A stretch of DNA of 64,000 bases from Nannochloris sp. 'desiccata'. Taxonomy: Eukaryota; Chlorophyta; Trebouxiophyceae; Chlorellales; Chlorellaceae. The notes below the pieces were generated by a model. That model searched no databases. It saw only the letters and a list, made by a program, of their open reading frames with translations, and had not been told where the DNA came from. Below, in pieces: positions 62,794-64,000 of this stretch; within the stretch, counting starts at the first letter, position 1; each line of letters starts with the position of its first letter. The translations under genes were made by a program, and so were the position numbers. Location of the stretch: contig JAGTXX020000009.1 of assembly GCA_019044685.2 (NCBI GenBank), forward strand, positions 1,674,001-1,738,000. Reading direction: 5' to 3'.

Positions 62794-63714
62794 ATGAGGC
62801 TTCAAAATAGCTTTACCCTTCTATTCACCATTTTTACTATCCTAGCGTCATTTCAACGCAGCCACTATGCCACTGCTCAGACGATTTTAAGATACGCAGT
62901 TCAACGAAACACATGTAATTATGATATCATCCCGTCTGAACCTCGCAACCTTGTCTTAATCCAGAAAGATGGGGCACTTAAAGCTACGTGGTGGATTCCT
63001 ATGAACAGACCGTGTGAGGTCAAGTACGAGGTGGCCGTGTTTGGAGCGGGTGGTGGCAAAATAGCAGCAGGAGAGGTGAAAGAGCCTACAGCGATGTTGA
63101 CTGGGTTACGTGATGGTCTTACATATGACGTCACTGTGACAGTACGTATTTATATTTTTTTTTTCACTGACTTTTAATTGTTTATTGCGATTTAAAACCC
63201 AACAATGTTGAATTGTTTTTCTTACCGCCCTCGGTGCTTTTGAACTCTCTCTCTATCTCCCGTTCTGCAGGCTCGCACAAATAAAGGAAGAAGCCCTCCT
63301 ACTAAAGCTTCCACATCCCCTCTGGGACGTTCTTCTCACTTAAATTCCGCCTCGTCCCTCATCAGCGGCAACTTTGGCCTGGTTCCAGCCACAAGGCAAG
63401 ACTGGACGTGCTCTCCCAAATCTTCAGTCTCCATCTGCCCTGCCGCCGCTTCGAGACTCTGCAACCCAATGACCTGCACTGAAGTGGCCAAACGAGGTTT
63501 ATGCGACGCCTCATTCATGCGTCAGACTGATTGGCAGAAAAGACAGGTGACCCAGTTCTGCTCTGGTGAGTGTGGATGTGCGGCGCACCCCACTTTACGA
63601 CAAACATTGGCTGGCCCGAGAGCTGATGCCTGCTGTGCCATTCAAACGGCAGAATACTTTCAAGATGAAAATGGACGTTCAACAAACGGTATTGATAAAG
63701 GAAAAGAGGGATAG
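62794..63714 (+). CDS. Secreted fibronectin-III plus ShK-like cysteine-rich protein
   Basis: Two exons, 62794-63141 and 63271-63714, give 263 residues. Residues 1-29 are a signal peptide (LLFTIFTILASF core, ending ATAQ). Residues about 47-135 form a fibronectin type III domain: PSEPRNLVLIQKDGALKATW, WIPMNRPCEVKYEVAVFG, and LTGLRDGLTYDVTVTARTNK, which is completed only after splicing. A Ser-rich link follows. The C-terminal module has DWTC, then LCNPMTCTEVAKRGLCDASF and TQFCSGECGCA, matching the six-cysteine ShK fold pattern. FnIII plus ShK suggests an extracellular binding protein, perhaps at the cell surface or wall. ShK domains are common in non-toxic proteins, and nothing here indicates toxicity. 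Confidence 0.82.
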
Positions 63715-64000
63715 TAGAATTTGCGGTTGAAGAATGATCCATGCTTTTGGCACAGTTTCTGTTTAAAGTTTTTTACAGAAATTAACTCCCTTTTTTTCCC
63801 TTGCAAGTTTGAAAGCTGTCCTTCATGTGGGTATTCATTCCATGGTAGGAAGATATGCATTGGGCTGTATCTGTCCTAATTCCACTGCATACAGATGTTT
63901 TCTCTTACCTTCTGTATCTGTCTGTAACATAAGGGTATTGAGAGGGTTCAAAAATTATAAGTAGAGAAATCTAATTGCTTTACGCTTTTGGTTTCTCTCT
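63715..64000. other. 3' flank to window end, no gene seen
   Basis: 286 bp of T-rich sequence after the FnIII-ShK gene. A minus-strand open frame extends into the coding region but has no family features. Confidence 0.4.

Overview
This is a eukaryotic nuclear window from a photosynthetic organism of the green lineage, most likely a chlorophyte green alga with a compact genome. The evidence is the gene content: a thylakoid-lumen CYP38-type cyclophilin, a plastid rubredoxin (RBD1 type), a DWARF27-type carotenoid isomerase, an ENOD93-like and a B12D-like mitochondrial protein, a plastid-type PHT4/ANTR phosphate transporter, plus EJC, kinesin, nucleoporin, PP2A and signal-peptidase subunits. Genes read with the standard code. 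They carry few introns, short (about 80-205 bp), with GT-AG ends and occasional GC-AG ends. A C2CD3-like centriole protein suggests centrioles or flagella at some life stage. A siphonous ulvophyte (Caulerpa-like) is a guess only; the sequence does not settle the class.

I support 38 protein genes, one DNA transposon with a spliced mini-gene inside it, and two weak small ORFs. I recognise no tRNA, rRNA, snRNA or CRISPR. Left part (1-13700): a conserved membrane-anchored unknown, a methyltransferase-riboflavin kinase fusion, a secreted protein with three six-cysteine repeats, NDC1, BTF3/NAC-beta, a 760-bp non-autonomous hAT element, a PPR-like protein, eIF4A-III, PP2A catalytic subunit and a coiled-coil unknown. 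Middle (13900-37400): HIG1-like and ENOD93-like head to head, D27, C2CD3-like, release factor 2, N-carbamoylputrescine amidase and agmatine deiminase head to head, a B12D/NDUFA4-like gene, CYP38 and rubredoxin head to head, WDR55, a membrane M1 aminopeptidase, a kinesin and a mitochondrial Coq11-like SDR. Right (38200-64000): a large serine-rich unknown, two Nudix hydrolases, a Golgi sulfotransferase, a DNA 3'-phosphatase fused to a Pol-beta-type lyase domain, a plastid unknown, TMEM18, a plastid lipase-like hydrolase, SPCS1, two head-to-head methyltransferases of the LCM family, a methionine-synthase-reductase-like diflavin protein, a UFD1-UBX protein, the phosphate transporter, and a secreted FnIII plus ShK-like protein.

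Layout: genes alternate strand strikingly, forming 13 head-to-head pairs, most with only about 160-340 bp between start codons. Several pairs join products of the same process: polyamine synthesis, photosystem II assembly, cytochrome oxidase support, and paralogous methyltransferases. Shared bidirectional promoters are the simplest reading. The strongest leads for something undescribed are the CX11CX8CX12CCX9-11C secreted repeat protein, the phosphatase-lyase repair fusion, the methyltransferase-riboflavin kinase fusion, and the function-matched divergent pairs.
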